DNA from: Streptomyces sp. CB00455
GTDB lineage: Bacteria; Actinomycetota; Actinomycetes; Streptomycetales; Streptomycetaceae
Assembly: GCF_001905445.1 (NCBI RefSeq)
Contig: NZ_LIVQ01000002.1
Coordinates: forward strand, 806,001-870,000
Direction of reading: 5' to 3'
Length of the DNA stretch: 64,000 nucleotides
In this document: positions 46,255-54,797 of the stretch, piece by piece
Layout of the letters: the number at the start of each line of letters is the position of its first letter
Position numbering within the stretch: position 1 is the first letter of the stretch
Position numbers and translations under genes: made by a program
Notes under the pieces: generated by a model
The model's database searches: none
What the model was told of the DNA's origin: nothing
Seen by the model: only the letters and a program-made list of their open reading frames with translations

Positions 46255-46421
46255 GCGTCCCGGCCCCTCCGGCCGCCTACCGGCCGAAACGGCCCGCACG
46301 GCCCCCCGGTCCGCCCGGGCCGCAGCCGCCCGCTTCGGTGTGTGATCGACACCACAGCCCGGGAGGCGTGCTTCCGGTACAACCATCCGGACGGACCGCC
46401 TGTCACTCATGTACCGCGGTG

Positions 46422-46452
46422 GGTACCGCGCTCGGAGGGGGAGCGCGGTACC
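46422..46452. terminator. Terminator of the GMC oxidoreductase operon
   Basis: A perfect 12-bp inverted repeat (GGTACCGCGCTC) with a G-rich 7-base loop lies 8 bases after the GMC stop on the reverse strand. Confidence 0.75.
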
Positions 46453-46459
46453 AACCCGG

Positions 46460-48265
46460 TCATCCGGCCGGGTCGCCGGAGCGCGCCGGGACCTCCGGGA
46501 CCGCGAGGAACGGCAGCCGCAGCGCGCCGAACGCCTCCTTCGGGACCGCCGGACGGGCCGGCTCCACCGCCGCGAGGCGCAGGTAGCCGGCGCCCTGCTC
46601 CGGCCGCGGGTCCTGCTCGCCCTTGTTCGGCCAGTACGACATCGCCCGCTCGGCCTGCGCCGTGATCGTCAGCGACGGGTTGACCCCCAGGTTCGCGGAG
46701 ACGGCCGAGCCGTCCACCACCGAGATGCCGGGGTGCCCGTAGAGCCGGTGGTAGGGGTCCACCACGCCCTCCTGCGCCGACGCGCCGATCGGGCAGCCGC
46801 CGAGGAAGTGCGCGGTGAGCGGGGTGCCCATCAGCTCGCCGACGTTGCTGCCCGCGAAGCCGTTGATCTCCTCGGCCAGGAGCGTCGCGGCCTGCGTGGC
46901 CTCCGCGATCTGGACCGGGTTCGGGGCGCCGTGGCCCTGACGGGCGGTGAGCAGGCCCTTGCCGATCCCGCCGGGCTTGCGGTAGGTCGTCAGGGAGTTG
47001 TCCAGCGACTGCATGACCAGCCCGATGATGGTCCGCTCCGACCAGCGCCGGTTGGACAGGGAGCGGGCCAGCTGCACCGGGTGCCGCACGGTCCGCGCGA
47101 GCCAGGCCCGGACCCGGTGCCTGCTGTAGGGCACCTGCAGGACGGTCATGAAGCCCATCGCGTTGGAGCCCTTGCCGTAGCGCACGGGCTCGATGTGGGT
47201 GTCGGCGTTGGGATGCACCGAGGAGGTGATCGCCACGCCCCGGGTGAAGTCGGCCCGCCCCGCGCCGCCGTGGCGCCTGCGGTAGCGGCGGTCGTCGGTC
47301 TGCGCGCCGACCAGGCCTTCGGAGTTGGTCCGGGTCAGTTCGCCGAGCCTGCCGGAGATCCCCGGCAGCTCGCCGCGGTCCTTCATGGTGTGCAGCAGGG
47401 TCTGGGTGCCGTAGGTGCCCGCCGCGACGACCACGTACCGGGCGCGCAGCACCTTCCCCCCGGCCTTGCGGCGGGCGTCGGTGGGGACCGTGAGGACCCG
47501 GTGGCCGCCGCCGGGGTGTTCGGAGAGCGCCGTGACGGTGGTCATGGGGTGGATGACGGCGCCGGCGCGCTCGGCCAGGTGCAGGTAGTTCTCGTTCAGG
47601 GTGTTCTTCGCGCCGTGCCGGCAGCCGGTCATGCACTCCCCGCACTCGGTGCAGGCCCCGCGCGCGGGCCCGGCGCCGCCGAAGTACGGGTCGGCGACCT
47701 CCTCGCCGGGCCGGACCCGGTCCGAGCCGTCCCCGTCCTGCCCTGCGTCCTTGCCGTCCCCGAAGAAGACGCCGACCGGGGCCATGTGGAAGGTGTCCGC
47801 GACGCCCATCTTCGCGGCGGCGGCCTTCAGGTGGACGTCGGAGGGGGTCATGGTCGGGTTCAGGCGCACGCCGAGCATCCGGCGGGCCTGGTCGTAGTAC
47901 GGCGCCAGCTCGTCCCGCCAGTCGGTGATCGAGGCCCACTGCCGGTCCTCGAAGAAGGCGGCGGGCGGCACGTACAGGGTGTTGGCGTAGTTCAGCGAGC
48001 CGCCGCCCACGCCGGCGCCCGCGAGCACCATGACGTTGCCGAGCAGGTGGATCCGCTGGATCCCGTACAGCCCGAGGGCCGGCGCCCACAGGTAGTTGCG
48101 CAGGTCCCAGCTGTTCTTCGGCAGGCTCGCGCGGGTGAAGCGGCGCCCCGCCTCCAGGACGCCGACCCGGTAGCCCTTTTCGGTGAGCCGCAGCGCCGAG
48201 ACCGCCCCGCCGAAGCCCGATCCGATGACGATGACGTCGTAGTCGTATGCGTCGTCGTGCGACAC
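46460..48265 (-). CDS. GMC-family FAD oxidoreductase with ferredoxin-like Cys motif
   Basis: The 601-residue protein has the FAD-binding glycines IGSGFGGAVSALRL with LEAGRR, the GMC signature region VLAGAGVGGGSLNYANTLYVPP, and a C-terminal GMC domain with HFLGGCPIG and VDGSAVSANLGVNPSLTI, as in cholesterol-oxidase-like enzymes. Between these (about 205-222) is CTECGECMTGCRHGAKNT, a Cys-rich motif found in one GMC branch that may hold an Fe-S cluster or metal. The substrate is unknown. Its GTG start lies nine bases after the stop (TAA) of the aldehyde dehydrogenase gene, so they form one operon. Confidence 0.88.
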   Translation of the reverse strand: MSHDDAYDYDVIVIGSGFGGAVSALRLTEKGYRVGVLEAGRRFTRASLPKNSWDLRNYLWAPALGLYGIQRIHLLGNVMVLAGAGVGGGSLNYANTLYVPPAAFFEDRQWASITDWRDELAPYYDQARRMLGVRLNPTMTPSDVHLKAAAAKMGVADTFHMAPVGVFFGDGKDAGQDGDGSDRVRPGEEVADPYFGGAGPARGACTECGECMTGCRHGAKNTLNENYLHLAERAGAVIHPMTTVTALSEHPGGGHRVLTVPTDARRKAGGKVLRARYVVVAAGTYGTQTLLHTMKDRGELPGISGRLGELTRTNSEGLVGAQTDDRRYRRRHGGAGRADFTRGVAITSSVHPNADTHIEPVRYGKGSNAMGFMTVLQVPYSRHRVRAWLARTVRHPVQLARSLSNRRWSERTIIGLVMQSLDNSLTTYRKPGGIGKGLLTARQGHGAPNPVQIAEATQAATLLAEEINGFAGSNVGELMGTPLTAHFLGGCPIGASAQEGVVDPYHRLYGHPGISVVDGSAVSANLGVNPSLTITAQAERAMSYWPNKGEQDPRPEQGAGYLRLAAVEPARPAVPKEAFGALRLPFLAVPEVPARSGDPAG

Positions 48266-48274
48266 GGGTACCCC

Positions 48275-49903
48275 TTAGCGCAGTCGGAGAGCCTTCATGA
48301 CCTTGAGGCTGCGGGTCATGAACGCCGCGTACTTCTCGTCGTCCATGCCCAGCGAGGGCGCCATCGGGAGCAGTCGCTGGTGGGCGACCGTCTGGGCCTC
48401 GGTGTACTTGAGGATGCCCTCGGAGCCGTGGCGGCGGCCGAGGCCGGAGTCCTTCATGCCGCCCATGGGCGCCTGGGCGGAGCCGTAGGCCGGCGCGTAG
48501 CCCTCGTTGATGTTGACGGTGCCGGTGCGCAGGCGGGCGGCGACGGCCCGGCCGCGGCGGGCGTCCTTGGTCCAGACGCTGGAGTTCAGGCCGTAGGAGG
48601 TGGCGTTGGCCTCCGCGACGGCCTGGTCCTCGTCGGTGAAGCGGTAGACGGAGACGACGGGTCCGAAGGTCTCCTCGCCGCACACCGCCATGGGCGCCTC
48701 GACGCCGTCGAGGATGGTGGGCTCGTAGAAGAGGGGGCCGATGTCGGGGCGGGCGGTGCCGCCGGCGACCACGGTGGCTCCCTTGGCCACGGCCTCGTCC
48801 ACGTGCCGCTGCACGGTCTCCAGCTGGCGCTCGCCGACGAGCGAGCCCATGTCGGCGCCGTAGGCCAGGGAGCTGCCCAGACGCATCGCCTTGGTCCGGG
48901 CGGCGAAGCGGGCCACGAACTCGTCCGCGACCGAGGCGTGGACGTAGAGCCGTTCGATGGAGATGCACAGCTGGCCGGCGGAGGAGAAGCAAGCGCGGAC
49001 GGCGCCCGCGGCGGCCTTCTCCACGTCGGCGTCGTGCAGGACCAGCATGGCGTTCTTGCCGCCGAGTTCGAGGGAGACGCCGACGAGGCGGGCGGCCGCT
49101 CCCTGGGCGACCTCGCGGCCGGTACGGGTGGAGCCGGTGAAGGAGACGTAGTCGGCGTACCGGACCACCTCGGGGCCGACGACGGGGCCCTCGCCGAGGA
49201 CGATCTGGAAGACCTCGGCGGGCAGGCCGGCCTCGATCAGCAGCTCGCGGGCCCACAGGGCGGTCAGCGCGGTCTCGGTGTCGGGCTTCATGACCAGCGC
49301 GTTGCCGGCCACGAAGGCGGGCAGGGCGTCGCCCACGGACAGTTCGAGCGGGTAGTTCCAGGGGGCGATCTGGCCGACGACCCCGCGCGGCTGGCGCAGC
49401 TCGGTGACCTTGGTGAGGGTGGGCATGGCGCCCGTGTGGCCCTTGGGGCGCAGGTACGAGGGTGCCTTGCGGCCGTAGTGCCGGGCGGCGATGGCGACCG
49501 CCTGGACCTCCTCGTGGGCGTGCAGGCGGGCCTTGCCGGTCTCCAGCTGGATGAGGTCGAGGACCTCGGCCTGCCGCTCCAGGACCAGGTCGTGGAAGCG
49601 GAGCAGGACCGCGGCCCGCCGGCGTACGGGGACGGCGGCCCAGGCGCTCTGGGCGGCGCGGGCCCGGGCAAATGCCTCGGCCACGTCCTCGGGCGTGGCC
49701 TCGGGCAGCTCCGCCAGGCGCTCGCCGGTGAAGGGCGTGTGGTTGGCGGTGCGGCCGGAGCCGATCACCCCGCGGGTGAGGCGGGCCACCAGGTCGGGGG
49801 TGACCACGTCGGCGGCGGTGCGGGCACCGGCCGGGGCCGGGGCGACCGGATTGGTGGGAGCCGGTGCGGTGCGGAGGGGGGCCGGGGCCTGCGAGTCCGT
49901 CAT
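48275..49903 (-). CDS. Succinic semialdehyde dehydrogenase, NADP-type
   Basis: The 542-residue protein is an aldehyde dehydrogenase with the general base Glu in LELGGKNAML, the catalytic Cys in RACFSSAGQLCIS, APWNYPLELS for cofactor binding, SFTGSTRTGREVA, and GLNSSVWTKDARRGRA. Sequence resembles actinobacterial GabD2-type succinic semialdehyde dehydrogenases, which feed 4-aminobutyrate carbon into the TCA cycle. Substrate specificity is inferred. ATG at 49903. It heads an operon with the GMC oxidoreductase. Confidence 0.85.
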   Translation of the reverse strand: MTDSQAPAPLRTAPAPTNPVAPAPAGARTAADVVTPDLVARLTRGVIGSGRTANHTPFTGERLAELPEATPEDVAEAFARARAAQSAWAAVPVRRRAAVLLRFHDLVLERQAEVLDLIQLETGKARLHAHEEVQAVAIAARHYGRKAPSYLRPKGHTGAMPTLTKVTELRQPRGVVGQIAPWNYPLELSVGDALPAFVAGNALVMKPDTETALTALWARELLIEAGLPAEVFQIVLGEGPVVGPEVVRYADYVSFTGSTRTGREVAQGAAARLVGVSLELGGKNAMLVLHDADVEKAAAGAVRACFSSAGQLCISIERLYVHASVADEFVARFAARTKAMRLGSSLAYGADMGSLVGERQLETVQRHVDEAVAKGATVVAGGTARPDIGPLFYEPTILDGVEAPMAVCGEETFGPVVSVYRFTDEDQAVAEANATSYGLNSSVWTKDARRGRAVAARLRTGTVNINEGYAPAYGSAQAPMGGMKDSGLGRRHGSEGILKYTEAQTVAHQRLLPMAPSLGMDDEKYAAFMTRSLKVMKALRLR

Positions 49904-50016
49904 GGCGGTGAGCGTATTGCGCCCGGCAGCCTTTGGGTACCCGTGGGTAACCGGATTTTGCCATTTCGCCAGTGATCGCTGGCAGAATCAGCCGGGGACG
50001 GGCCGCGACGGCGCGT

Positions 50017-51657
50017 TCACCGCGCCGCGGCGCGCGGCTGCCAGCCACTGAGCACGGTGTCGAACTGCCTCTGCGTGGTCGCCCAGTCGGCGGTCGGACC
50101 CGACATGTACACCGCGTACTCGGTGTCGTCGGGGGCGATGTACATCTGCTCGATCGCCCGCCGCGCCCCGGGGAAGTTCACCTTCTCCGTCCAGCTGAAC
50201 TCCCACCGGGCCGCCCGCGTGCTGTCCCGGAAGGTGTTCTGGTTCATTCGCTTGCGCTCGTACCCCGGCAGCCGCGGCTTGACCTGCTTCTCCAGGTCGA
50301 GCAGATGCTCGAGCGGGGTGTCGAAGTCCGCGGTCTCGTCCATGGCGATCCGGATCCGGTGCTTGCCGTTGTCGGGGGTGTAGTCGATCTGATCGCCGTC
50401 CATCTGGCGCTGCCAGCCGTCGGGCACGAAGAGCGTGAAGCCCGCCGGATCGGTGACCTTGTTCCAGCCGGCCGGAGCACCCGGCGCCTGCCCGCTCTTG
50501 GTGTCGGCGCCCTGCCCGTCGGGGGCGCTCACGTTCTTGTCGTCACCGCCGTCCCCGTGCGTCCCGGCGGTGTACTTCAGCACCCAGAAGACACCGCCGC
50601 CGCCGAGCAGCGCCGCCACCAGGGCGACGGCCGCCGCGCGCCTGATCCGGCCCGCCGCGGCGGGCGGCGCGGGGACGGGGGCCGCTGCGGGCGCGGACGG
50701 TTCCGGCAGGAGCGCCGTCCGGCCGGTCTCCAGCGGGGCGGCCGGCCGCTCGGGGGCCTCCTGCGCCGGGGCCAGCTCCTCCGGGGTCACGGCGCGCGTC
50801 GGCACGTACGCCTGCGCGGCCCTCGGCTCACGCCCCTCCATCGCCTCCAGCAGCATCCGCTCGGCCTCGGCGGCCGAAGGACGCTCCAGCGGGTCCTTGC
50901 GCAGCAGGGCCGTGATGACCGGCCCGAGTGCGCCGGCCTGGCGCAGCGCCGGCGGTTCGTCGTTCACCACTGCCTGGAGGCTGGAGATCGGTGAAGTACG
51001 GCGGAAGGGCGAACGGGCCTCCACGGCCGTGTACAGGGTGGCGCCCAGCGACCACAGGTCGGAGGACGGGTCCGGTGACCCTCCGGTGACCCGCTCGGGC
51101 GCCAGGTAGTCGATGGAGCCGACGATCTCACCGGTTCGGGTGATCGATGAGTCGCCCTCGATCGCGGCGATCCCGAAGTCCGTCAGCAGTACCCGGCCGT
51201 CCCTGGCCAGCAGGACGTTGCCCGGCTTCACGTCCCGGTGCAGGACGCCGACCGCGTGCGCGGCGCGCAGCGCACCCAGCACGTGCAGTCCGATCCGGGC
51301 GGCTTCGCGGGGCTCGATCCGACCCGCCTCCTTGGCCGCATCGGCCAGCGAGGGACCGTCGATGTACTCCATGACGATCCACGGCCGGTCGTCGTGCTCC
51401 AGCACGTCGTGGACGACGACGACCGCCGGATGCTGGATCCGGGCCGCGGCCCGGGCCTCCTTCTGCGTCCGGGCGTGCATGACGTCCCGGTCGGCCTGCG
51501 CCACGTACAGACCCGCCGTCAGTTCCTTGACGGCGACGGTCCTGTGGAGCAGCTCGTCATGCGCGCGCCACACCTTGCCCATGCCGCCGCGGCCGATCGG
51601 CTCGACGAGCCGGTACCGGCCCGCCAGCACGGCGCCCCCACCTGTCTGCTGTTCCAC
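50017..51657 (-). CDS. Membrane Ser/Thr protein kinase
   Basis: The 546-residue kinase has an intact catalytic domain (about 12-270): GRGGMGKVW, VAVKEL (Lys), HRDVKPGNVLL, DFGIA, and an APE-like YLAPERV. One hydrophobic segment lies near 340-360 and an extracytoplasmic C-terminal domain (about 395-546) follows, with LFVPDGWQRQMDGDQIDYTPDNG. PASTA repeats are absent. The outer domain is related to those of the two kinase-like genes upstream. GTG start. The three genes are tandem on the same strand with gaps of 125 and 78 bases. Confidence 0.93.
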   Translation of the reverse strand: MEQQTGGGAVLAGRYRLVEPIGRGGMGKVWRAHDELLHRTVAVKELTAGLYVAQADRDVMHARTQKEARAAARIQHPAVVVVHDVLEHDDRPWIVMEYIDGPSLADAAKEAGRIEPREAARIGLHVLGALRAAHAVGVLHRDVKPGNVLLARDGRVLLTDFGIAAIEGDSSITRTGEIVGSIDYLAPERVTGGSPDPSSDLWSLGATLYTAVEARSPFRRTSPISSLQAVVNDEPPALRQAGALGPVITALLRKDPLERPSAAEAERMLLEAMEGREPRAAQAYVPTRAVTPEELAPAQEAPERPAAPLETGRTALLPEPSAPAAAPVPAPPAAAGRIRRAAAVALVAALLGGGGVFWVLKYTAGTHGDGGDDKNVSAPDGQGADTKSGQAPGAPAGWNKVTDPAGFTLFVPDGWQRQMDGDQIDYTPDNGKHRIRIAMDETADFDTPLEHLLDLEKQVKPRLPGYERKRMNQNTFRDSTRAARWEFSWTEKVNFPGARRAIEQMYIAPDDTEYAVYMSGPTADWATTQRQFDTVLSGWQPRAAAR

Positions 51658-51782
51658 GAAACCCCGCCGCTCTCTGCACCTCAGGCCAGATTACGGAGCC
51701 CACGGGCGCTGCCGGAACCGCCGGGGCGCCGAATGGCCGCACTGTGACGCAATCGCCGTACTGATCGGGCGTCAGCCCGCAG

Positions 51783-54719
51783 TCAGCCACCCGACTTGTA
51801 ACTCGCCGTGGCTTTCTCGAAGACCTCGGTGACCTTGCCCTGTTCGTCCTCCGGGCCGGTCACCATGACGACGTGGTAGGTACCGCCCAGTGCCACGACG
51901 AAGTTGCGCGCGAAGACGTTGCGCCCGGTGCCGTCGATCCACGTGTACCGGCCCGTGGCGCGCAGTTGTTGGCCGACCTTGGTGGTCTTGACGTCGCCGA
52001 CGGTCGACCAGGTGGAGGTGCGGTACGGCGTCAGCTCCTGCTCCTTGTCCTTCTGGTAGGCCGCCGGATCAGGATTGCCCTCGACCTTGTCCCGGCCGGG
52101 GACGACGGTCAGCGTGAACTGCCCCGCGGTGTAGCGGACCTGGCCCGCTTCGTTGATGCCGCGGCGCTCCCAGCCGTCCGGGACCGCGATCTCGAAGTGC
52201 TCGGGATCCTGCTGGGCGGTGTATCCGGCCGGAGCGGGCACGGGGGCGGCCGACGCGGAGGGGGGCGGCGTGGCCGTCTGGGGCGCCGGCTTGGACTCGG
52301 GGGTGCCGGTGGGGACGTGGGACGGGCTCTGCCTCGGCGGCGTCTGCGCGGTGCCGCCCCCGCCCGCCGGGCCGGCCGACCGGGGCATGAACAACAGCGC
52401 GTACGCCACGGCGCCCGCGAGGAGGACCATGATGCCGAGGAGCAGGCTCCGGCCGAGGGAACGGGGCTTGCGGGGGGCGGAGGGATTGCGGTGGCGCCCG
52501 TGGAGGTCGCCGCGGCGGCGCACGACGGGCAGGCGCGCGGGATCCGGCTCCGACACCGGAAGGACGCCGAAGCCGGCGTCGGGCTCGGGCGCGGACCGTA
52601 CGAGCGAGCGGAGCCAGCCGCGAAGCTCCTCGAAGTCGGGCCGTTCGGTCGGGTCCTGACGCAGCAACGACTCGACGACCGGGCGCAGCGCCCCGCACTC
52701 CTCCGCGAAGGCGGGGGGCTCGGCGCAGACCATCTCGACGAGCTCGGCGACGCTGTCCTCGGGGTAGGGCGCGTGCCCCTGGACGGCGCGGTACAGCAGG
52801 GCGCCGAGTGCCCAGAGATCGGTGGCGGGGCCGACCGGGGGTGCCAGTTGCCAGTGTCCGTGCACGGGACGGGCCTGTTCGGGGGCCCAGCGCTCGGTGA
52901 CGGCGCCGACGACGGCCATCCGCGTCTGCCGGGCCCGCTCGGCGTCCAGACCGGTCAGCGGACCGCCCCGGTCGGGGCGGCCGGGCTGGGGCTGGGGCTG
53001 GATCCGCGGCTGCGGCTGCGGCTGGGACTGGGGCTGCGGCAGCGGCTGGGGCTGCGGCCGGCGCTGTGCCTCGGTGTGCGGCTGGGTGTGCGGCTGCGGC
53101 CGGTGGTGTGGCCCCGGCTGCTGCGACGCCGTCTGCTGCCGCGGGTCCCGCCCGGCCTGCGGGGCACGCAGGTCCGGGGTGTCGTCGGCCTGGCGGTAGC
53201 CCTGCGGCAGCGCGAGCTGTGCGGGCAGCACAGGCCGGCCGGAACCACCCTCGGGCTCGGCCGGGACGTGCGCCTGCCCCTGGGCGGGGAGATCGAGTGC
53301 GGGCTGCTGGGGGGGCCGGGGCTCCAGCTCGGGCAGCGGCTCGAGCCCGGGGCGCGGCTCCAGCTCCGACCGCGGCTCCGCCTCGGGTGCGGAGAGCTCC
53401 GGGCGGCGGGGGGCGGCACCGTGCCAGGCCGGGGCGCCGCTCTCCGGGCCGCCGTACGGGTAGGAGTACCCCTGCGGCAGGGTAGATCCCTCGGGCCTGT
53501 GCTCCGGCGCCACGGGATCGGACTTGCGCTGCTCGCTGACCTTGGCGGCGGCCGCCCGCGCACCGGCCCGGTACGCGGCGATGGCCCCGGCGCGCGCGGC
53601 GGCCTTGAGATCGGGCCGGTCCTCGGAGCGTTCGGGGGTGATGTGGTCGTTGTAGCGGGGCCCGGTGTCGTACCCGGGAGCCACCAGAGGCGCGTACGCC
53701 GGCCCGGTCCCGGTTCCGGGCCCCGGCTCCGGACCGGCCTCGGGTCCGAAGGCGCGGCCGGCGTCGGTCCAGGGCTCCTCCTGACCTGCCGCGTACCGGG
53801 GACGGTCCACGTAGTCGGGGTGGTCGGCGTAGTCCGGGCGGCCGGGGTGGTCCGGGAGGCCGGGGTGGTCCGGGAGGCCGGGGGAAACCGGCCGGTCCGG
53901 CTCGCCCGGCTCGCCCGGCCGGCTCGGGTGGCCCGAGCCGTCCCAACCACCGCCGTCACGGCCGCCGGGAAGGGCCGGCTCCGCGGGGCCGCGCAGGGCG
54001 AGCCCCGTACCGGGCACCGAGCCGCCCGTGTCACGGCCGGGGGCGGGGGTCCCGAAGGCGAACTCCGTTACGGCACCGGGCGCCTGTTCCGCCGGAGCGG
54101 GGGGCCGTCCCCAGCCCGATCCCTCGTCGGGGGCGTCGCCGCTGCCCGGGACGGGGTCGTAGCCGCACAGGGCATCCTCCGCCGCTCCCGCCGCCAGGCC
54201 CGTCAGCACGACTCTTCCGTCGTCGCAGACCAGCACCGTCCGCACGGTGATGTTCCGGTGGGTCCAGCCGTGTGCGTGCAGCACCCGCAGGGCCGTCAGC
54301 ACGTCGGAGGCGACCTCGGCCGCCCGGTAGGGACTCAGCGGTTCGTCGGCGATCAGCGCCGCCAGGGGCCTGGCCGGGACGAGTTCGCTCACTATCCACA
54401 GCGAGCCGCCCTCGGCGAACACGTCGAAGACCTGGTCCAGCCGGGGGTGGTCGGGGATCGAGGCCGCGGCCTGCGCCGCCTCGATCGCGCGACGGACGGC
54501 GGGCAGGTCCGCCGGGGTACGCCGCCCGGCCGCCAAGGCGGCCCCGGGCCCATCCAGCAACTCGGCATCCACGACCTCCGGCAACGGCACCTGCCGTAAC
54601 AGGACTTCCTGCCCGCTACGGGTGTCGAAGGCCCGGGTCTCCACCAGTTCGTACTCGTCCGACGGCGGCAGCGGCAGACGGTAGCGGTGGGCCAGGATCC
54701 GGCCCGCGTAGTCCTCCAC
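51783..54719 (-). CDS. Pseudokinase-like membrane protein with a long Pro/Gln-rich insertion
   Basis: The 978-residue protein has an N-terminal kinase-like lobe (about 10-200). Catalytic marks are lost: the glycine loop is absent, the Lys strand reads VLLRQVPL, HRD reads HRN (WTHRNITV), and DFG reads TGL (VVLTGLAAG). A low-complexity insertion of about 400 residues (PGLPDHPGLPDHP, QPQPLPQPQSQ) separates it from the C-lobe part (VGPATDLWALGALLYRAVQGHAPYP, LLRQDPTERPDFEELRGWL). A hydrophobic segment (about 755-775) and an outer domain with IAVPDGWERRGINEAG follow. It is probably an inactive regulator of its neighbours. Start GTG after GGGGGAGG. Confidence 0.85.
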   Translation of the reverse strand: MEDYAGRILAHRYRLPLPPSDEYELVETRAFDTRSGQEVLLRQVPLPEVVDAELLDGPGAALAAGRRTPADLPAVRRAIEAAQAAASIPDHPRLDQVFDVFAEGGSLWIVSELVPARPLAALIADEPLSPYRAAEVASDVLTALRVLHAHGWTHRNITVRTVLVCDDGRVVLTGLAAGAAEDALCGYDPVPGSGDAPDEGSGWGRPPAPAEQAPGAVTEFAFGTPAPGRDTGGSVPGTGLALRGPAEPALPGGRDGGGWDGSGHPSRPGEPGEPDRPVSPGLPDHPGLPDHPGRPDYADHPDYVDRPRYAAGQEEPWTDAGRAFGPEAGPEPGPGTGTGPAYAPLVAPGYDTGPRYNDHITPERSEDRPDLKAAARAGAIAAYRAGARAAAAKVSEQRKSDPVAPEHRPEGSTLPQGYSYPYGGPESGAPAWHGAAPRRPELSAPEAEPRSELEPRPGLEPLPELEPRPPQQPALDLPAQGQAHVPAEPEGGSGRPVLPAQLALPQGYRQADDTPDLRAPQAGRDPRQQTASQQPGPHHRPQPHTQPHTEAQRRPQPQPLPQPQSQPQPQPRIQPQPQPGRPDRGGPLTGLDAERARQTRMAVVGAVTERWAPEQARPVHGHWQLAPPVGPATDLWALGALLYRAVQGHAPYPEDSVAELVEMVCAEPPAFAEECGALRPVVESLLRQDPTERPDFEELRGWLRSLVRSAPEPDAGFGVLPVSEPDPARLPVVRRRGDLHGRHRNPSAPRKPRSLGRSLLLGIMVLLAGAVAYALLFMPRSAGPAGGGGTAQTPPRQSPSHVPTGTPESKPAPQTATPPPSASAAPVPAPAGYTAQQDPEHFEIAVPDGWERRGINEAGQVRYTAGQFTLTVVPGRDKVEGNPDPAAYQKDKEQELTPYRTSTWSTVGDVKTTKVGQQLRATGRYTWIDGTGRNVFARNFVVALGGTYHVVMVTGPEDEQGKVTEVFEKATASYKSGG

Positions 54720-54797
54720 TTCGCCTCCCCCGAGTGCGGTGGGTCCCCCGTGGCCCCGCTGCCACGATACGTCGGGAGGGGTGCCCGCGTCCCGGGG

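Larger units (their letters stand above)
46010..46459. other. Non-coding region of 450 bases with several hairpins
   Basis: Between chorismate mutase and the convergent GMC oxidoreductase no reading frame has coding character. The region contains a 9-bp hairpin (GACGCACGC, 46127-46152), a long-loop pair GTGACCGG/CCGGTCAC (46173-46207), and two terminator hairpins annotated separately. It could be a structured 3' UTR or encode a small RNA. Confidence 0.5.

Noticed and set aside
46340..46452. Promoter (TACAAC) plus terminator that might mark a small RNA of about 70 bases
   Set aside because: No -35 element and the last base of the -10 is wrong; the hairpin is explained by the convergent GMC gene.
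46035..46590. Forward frame with His-His-His-Ala-Trp that might be a second leader peptide
   Set aside because: There is no biosynthetic gene downstream on that strand; the frame runs into the antisense of the GMC gene and has no RBS.
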